Shown here piece after piece: positions 61,197-64,000 of a stretch of 64,000 nt of DNA. Origin of the DNA: CAZFLD01 sp964519835 (GTDB lineage: Bacteria; Spirochaetota; Spirochaetia; DSM-27196; CAZFLD01). Every line of letters begins with the position of its first letter. Positions within the stretch are counted from its first letter, which is position 1. The notes beneath the pieces were generated by a model that did not search any database, was not told the DNA's origin, and worked only from the letters and a program-made list of their open reading frames with translations. The translations under genes were made by a program, and so were the position numbers. Location: NCBI GenBank assembly GCA_964519835.1, contig CAZFLD010000007.1, positions 1 to 64,000 on the forward strand, written 5' to 3'.

Positions 61197-62789
61197 GTGG
61201 CGAAAAAGGAACTGGTCGTATACGACACAACACTGCGTGACGGCATGCAAGGTCTGGCAATCAACTACAGCCTCGAGGACAAAATTCAGATCGCACACAA
61301 ACTAGACGATCTACGAGTCGACTACATCGAAGGCGGCTTTCCCTTGTCGAACGAGAAAGAGGCGGCCTTTTTTGAGCGGTGTCAAAAAGAGACGTTCGAG
61401 CATGCGAAAATCGTGGCGTTCGGAAGCACCCGACGGCCGGGACGGAAGGCGAAGGACGACGCGCACATGCACGCCCTCGTAGAAGCGGGGACGGAAACGG
61501 TGATTGTCGTTGGAAAGACCTGGAAGGCCCACGTCGACAAGGTGCTCGGCACAAGCCCGGCGGAGAACCTCGAGATGATCCAAGACTCCGTTGAGTATCT
61601 GCGCAGTGAGGGACGCACGGTATTCTTCGACTTCGAACATTTCTTCGACGGCTTCAAGGACGACCCGGAGTATGCAAAAAGGGCGGTTGAAACGGCGTCC
61701 GCGGCCGGCGCCGCGTGCCTTATCCTCTGTGACACAAACGGAGGCACCCTTCCCCACGACGTTGCGGCAGCGTACGTATCATTCGATCAGGCAAAACTTG
61801 CACCGCTCGGAGGTCACTTTCACGACGACTGCAACACGGCGGTCGCAAACTCTCTCGCCGCCCTCGAGTCCGGTGCAGTCCAGATCCAGGGAACGATCAA
61901 CGGGTGGGGAGAACGCTGTGGAAACGCCAATCTGTGCGCCTTTGTCCCCAACGCGGTACTCAAAATGGGCTACAAGGCTGCCGTCGCAGAGCGGCTCGAC
62001 CACCTCACGGCAGTGAGCCGTTTTGTGGCCGAAAAGGCAAACATCATTCCGGACAAGCGCCACGCCTACGTTGGCGAGGCGGCATTCAGTCACAAAGCCG
62101 GCCAACACGCCGACGTGGTCGCCAAGGCCGACTATCTGATGGAGCACATCGACTCCCGCCTCGTTGGGAACGAGCGCCACATTCTCCTGTCGGAGCTGGC
62201 GGGAAAATCAACGGTTGTCGAGAAGCTGCGCAAATTCGGCGACTTTAACAAAAACAGTCCGGAGGTTGCCAAGCTCATCTCACTGCTGAAGGAACGCGAG
62301 CGAAACGGATACGAGTACGAGGCCGCGGAAGCAAGCTTCGACATACTTGTCCGACGGGCGCTCAACACGTACGTGCCGCTGATCGAGCTCAAGAACTATC
62401 ACCTCGAAAGCTACAAGGCCCACGAAACACCGTCCAAGACCGTCGGCCGAATATTTATGACGGGCGCCGGAAAGGAGTTGATGGGAGCGGCCGTCGGCGT
62501 CGGCCCCGTCGAGACCCTCGACGCGGCCCTGCGCGACGCGCTGACGCCGCACTTTCCGTTTATTGAGAAAATCAGCCTCACCGACTACCGCGTTCGCGTA
62601 CTAAACCCCGAGCGAGCCTCGGCGGCCAAGGTCCGTGTATTTATCACAACCACGGATCACCAGGGCCGCAGCTGGGACACGGTGGGAGTAAACGAGAACA
62701 TCGTTGAGGCAAGCTGGGAAGCAGTTGTAGAAAGCCTAGAGTACTACTACAACACCTACGTGGCGTCCGCGGGCTCCGACGAGGCGTAA
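61197..62789 (+). CDS. cimA: (R)-Citramalate synthase
   Basis: A 530-residue protein of the isopropylmalate synthase family. The catalytic start is VVYDTTLRDGMQGLAINYS. GGFPLSN, HFHDDCNTAVANSLAALESG (metal-binding His pair) and NGWGERCGNANLCAFVPN follow. A C-terminal LeuA-type regulatory domain includes GRIFMTGAGKELMGAAVGVG. Length and motifs fit CimA, which joins pyruvate and acetyl-CoA to citramalate for isoleucine synthesis. Isoleucine feedback is usual in the family. GTG 61197 has AAGGAG 7 bases upstream. A leader with a terminator/antiterminator pair precedes it, so transcription is probably attenuated. Confidence 0.9.
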   Translation: MAKKELVVYDTTLRDGMQGLAINYSLEDKIQIAHKLDDLRVDYIEGGFPLSNEKEAAFFERCQKETFEHAKIVAFGSTRRPGRKAKDDAHMHALVEAGTETVIVVGKTWKAHVDKVLGTSPAENLEMIQDSVEYLRSEGRTVFFDFEHFFDGFKDDPEYAKRAVETASAAGAACLILCDTNGGTLPHDVAAAYVSFDQAKLAPLGGHFHDDCNTAVANSLAALESGAVQIQGTINGWGERCGNANLCAFVPNAVLKMGYKAAVAERLDHLTAVSRFVAEKANIIPDKRHAYVGEAAFSHKAGQHADVVAKADYLMEHIDSRLVGNERHILLSELAGKSTVVEKLRKFGDFNKNSPEVAKLISLLKERERNGYEYEAAEASFDILVRRALNTYVPLIELKNYHLESYKAHETPSKTVGRIFMTGAGKELMGAAVGVGPVETLDAALRDALTPHFPFIEKISLTDYRVRVLNPERASAAKVRVFITTTDHQGRSWDTVGVNENIVEASWEAVVESLEYYYNTYVASAGSDEA

Positions 62790-62875
62790 CGGCCCAACAC
62801 TGCGCCCGAGCGTCGGGGCGGCAACAAGGGGCCGCCGCGAGTCCTACATGAGACGGCCGCGTTTCGACAACGGCG

Positions 62876-63835
62876 CTATGACAGGCGGCCCGGGCGTATC
62901 TGCAAGGCGTTTTTTTTGGCGGCCTCGAGCCCGAGCGACACCGCCCCGTGCAGGTCCAGACCGCGCCGCATTCCCACGGCTATTCCGGCGGATACCGCGT
63001 CGCCACAGCCGATGGTGTTCTTCGCCTCGACAGGCTCCGGCGGGAGAGCCTCCATTTTGCCGTTCTCCGTCATAAAGACCGGCTTTGCACCGTTTGTCAG
63101 GACCAGCCTCAAGCCATGTTTTTGCTCGAGGCCCATAACCCGCGCGAAGAGCTCGTGCGGTATACACTCAGGATCGATGTTTTCGGGAAGGGGCTCCGGC
63201 ATAAAGGTCTGCGCAAACTCAGAAACGTTGATCTTGACGATGTCGACTCCCTTGTCGAGCGATGCGACAAGATCCGTGCCCCGATAATCGATAATAACTC
63301 GCGCGCCCGCACGGTGGGCTTGTTCCACCATGTCGGGGAAAATCAAATCCGAGAACCCCGGCGCCTTTGATCCAGAGATCACCACGCTGTCGGCGTTGGG
63401 CAACAGCCTCCCGAACGACTCCCGCACCGCAATTTCAACCTCGGTATCAACGTACGAGCCCTCTTCTACAATCTCGGTCACCGAGGTCGGGTCGTCCGCG
63501 ATGAGCGTATGACAGTAGCGGACCGGAGCACCCGAGTCGACCCACGTCACCTCGAGGTTATCAGCCTCAACCAGGTCCAGGAACTCCTGACGATTGTTGC
63601 CCCCGAGCTGCGTGAGATTGACAGCCCGTCCGCCCATCTGTTGAACGATCCTCGTGGTGTTAATGCCCTTCCCCGCGATGTCATGAAGCGTTTCTGCGGC
63701 ACGATTCACCTGGCCGACGGCGAGCTTGCGCAGAAGAAAGGTGTTTTGGAGCACCGGGTTTAGACAAACCACAAGAACATACGATTTTTCTCGATTCACG
63801 CGGCTATACTGCACACGACGGAATGATGTGTCCAT
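62876..63835 (-). CDS. PfkB-family sugar kinase, 1-phosphofructokinase-like
   Basis: About 319 residues from ATG 63835, although the start is not certain and no clear ribosome site is seen. The N-terminal VVCLNPVLQNTFLL resembles the TVTLNPAxD start of FruK/LacC. The GKGINTTRIVQQMGG signature and the C-terminal NTIGCGDAVSAGIAVGM carry the anion hole and catalytic Asp. It phosphorylates a sugar or sugar phosphate with ATP. LNPVLQ instead of LNPAID suggests a different substrate from fructose 1-phosphate. It converges with cimA, and a short GC hairpin (62817-62836) lies between them. A nucleoside hydrolase gene diverges from it, so ribose or another nucleoside-derived sugar is conceivable. Confidence 0.82.
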   Translation of the reverse strand: MDTSFRRVQYSRVNREKSYVLVVCLNPVLQNTFLLRKLAVGQVNRAAETLHDIAGKGINTTRIVQQMGGRAVNLTQLGGNNRQEFLDLVEADNLEVTWVDSGAPVRYCHTLIADDPTSVTEIVEEGSYVDTEVEIAVRESFGRLLPNADSVVISGSKAPGFSDLIFPDMVEQAHRAGARVIIDYRGTDLVASLDKGVDIVKINVSEFAQTFMPEPLPENIDPECIPHELFARVMGLEQKHGLRLVLTNGAKPVFMTENGKMEALPPEPVEAKNTIGCGDAVSAGIAVGMRRGLDLHGAVSLGLEAAKKNALQIRPGRLS

Positions 63836-63893
63836 GGAAAACTGAGGGACACGGCCAAAGAGTGTGGCCAAGCAGCATTATAGGAGATGCAAT

Positions 63894-64000
63894 ATGACCG
63901 GTAATCAACTCGATCACGCAACTATTCGACAACGACTCGAACCACCCGGGCAAAACGGCCAACCCGTCCGGGCCGTCTTGGATACCGACACCTACAACGA
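63894..64000 (+). CDS. Nucleoside hydrolase, N-terminal part
   Basis: The start of a CDS cut by the window end. ATG 63894 has AGGAG 7 bases upstream. After about 25 residues comes AVLDTDTYN, the start of the metal-binding Asp cluster of inosine-uridine nucleoside hydrolases (variant DTDTYNE). These enzymes split nucleosides into base and ribose. Only 35 residues are visible, so the call rests on one motif. Confidence 0.55.
   Translation, partial: MTGNQLDHATIRQRLEPPGQNGQPVRAVLDTDTYN

Overview
The window looks like the chromosome of a GC-rich spirochaete. This is inferred from gene content and order, not from any search. The signs are an spoVG / tRNA-Gln / rplY / pth / tilS / ftsH block, a DUF115 (MptE-like) motility-associated protein, a protein resembling the spirochaete DUF5312 family, and rich chemotaxis and two-component signalling. 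Most genes lie on the minus strand in tightly packed operons with many ATGA, GTGA or TTGA stop-start overlaps.

Layout. 1-2.9 kb is accessory-looking: an edge fragment, a secreted coiled-coil protein with a TonB-C-like end, a three-gene DUF6941 / antitoxin / YafQ-like toxin operon, and the 3' fragment of a tRNA-Val that could mark the end of an integrated element lying to the left. 2.9-6 kb holds a membrane-anchored LuxR-type regulator, a lipoprotein and a frameshifted membrane-protein pseudogene. 6.1-18 kb carries metabolic and stress genes: an aminotransferase, a methyltransferase, SppA, a K+-dependent membrane pyrophosphatase, an MTH1-like Nudix enzyme, and an operon of sigma-70 factor, cobalamin adenosyltransferase and TPR-GAF-GGDEF protein. 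A LysM/degenerate M23 protein and tRNA-Asp and tRNA-Pro genes follow. 18.3-23.3 kb holds a PpiD-like foldase, the DUF115 protein and LepA.

23.4-34.6 kb is one signalling locus transcribed leftward: STAS protein, CheA, CheR, CheB, a chemoreceptor, a hybrid kinase, then after a gap a CheY-like protein and a second hybrid kinase. The receptor ends in a candidate CheR/CheB-docking pentapeptide on a long flexible tail. CheA carries two MshEN-like repeats. No cheW gene is visible. 34.6-43.2 kb runs leftward from spoVG through rplY, pth, tilS and ftsH to a secreted TPR/calcium-motif protein and an HtrA-like lipoprotein, which suggests a translation plus envelope quality-control block. 43.4-47.9 kb holds a hyperacidic small protein and the rplU-prp-rpmA-obg-nadD-LCP-rsfS operon. 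48.3-54.3 kb is glutamate synthase (gltBD) behind a sigma-54-type promoter. 54.5-60.9 kb holds argS, pgeF, the DUF5312 protein, an aldo-keto reductase and an AEC transporter. 61.2-62.8 kb is citramalate synthase behind an RNA leader with mutually exclusive terminator and antiterminator stems. A PfkB sugar kinase and the start of a nucleoside hydrolase end the window.

The least explained items are the leader RNA of citramalate synthase, the odd antitoxin with its DUF6941 partner, the tRNA fragment, and an active-looking Prp protease next to an L27 with no N-terminal extension to cleave. No CRISPR array, insertion sequence, rRNA or replication origin was seen.
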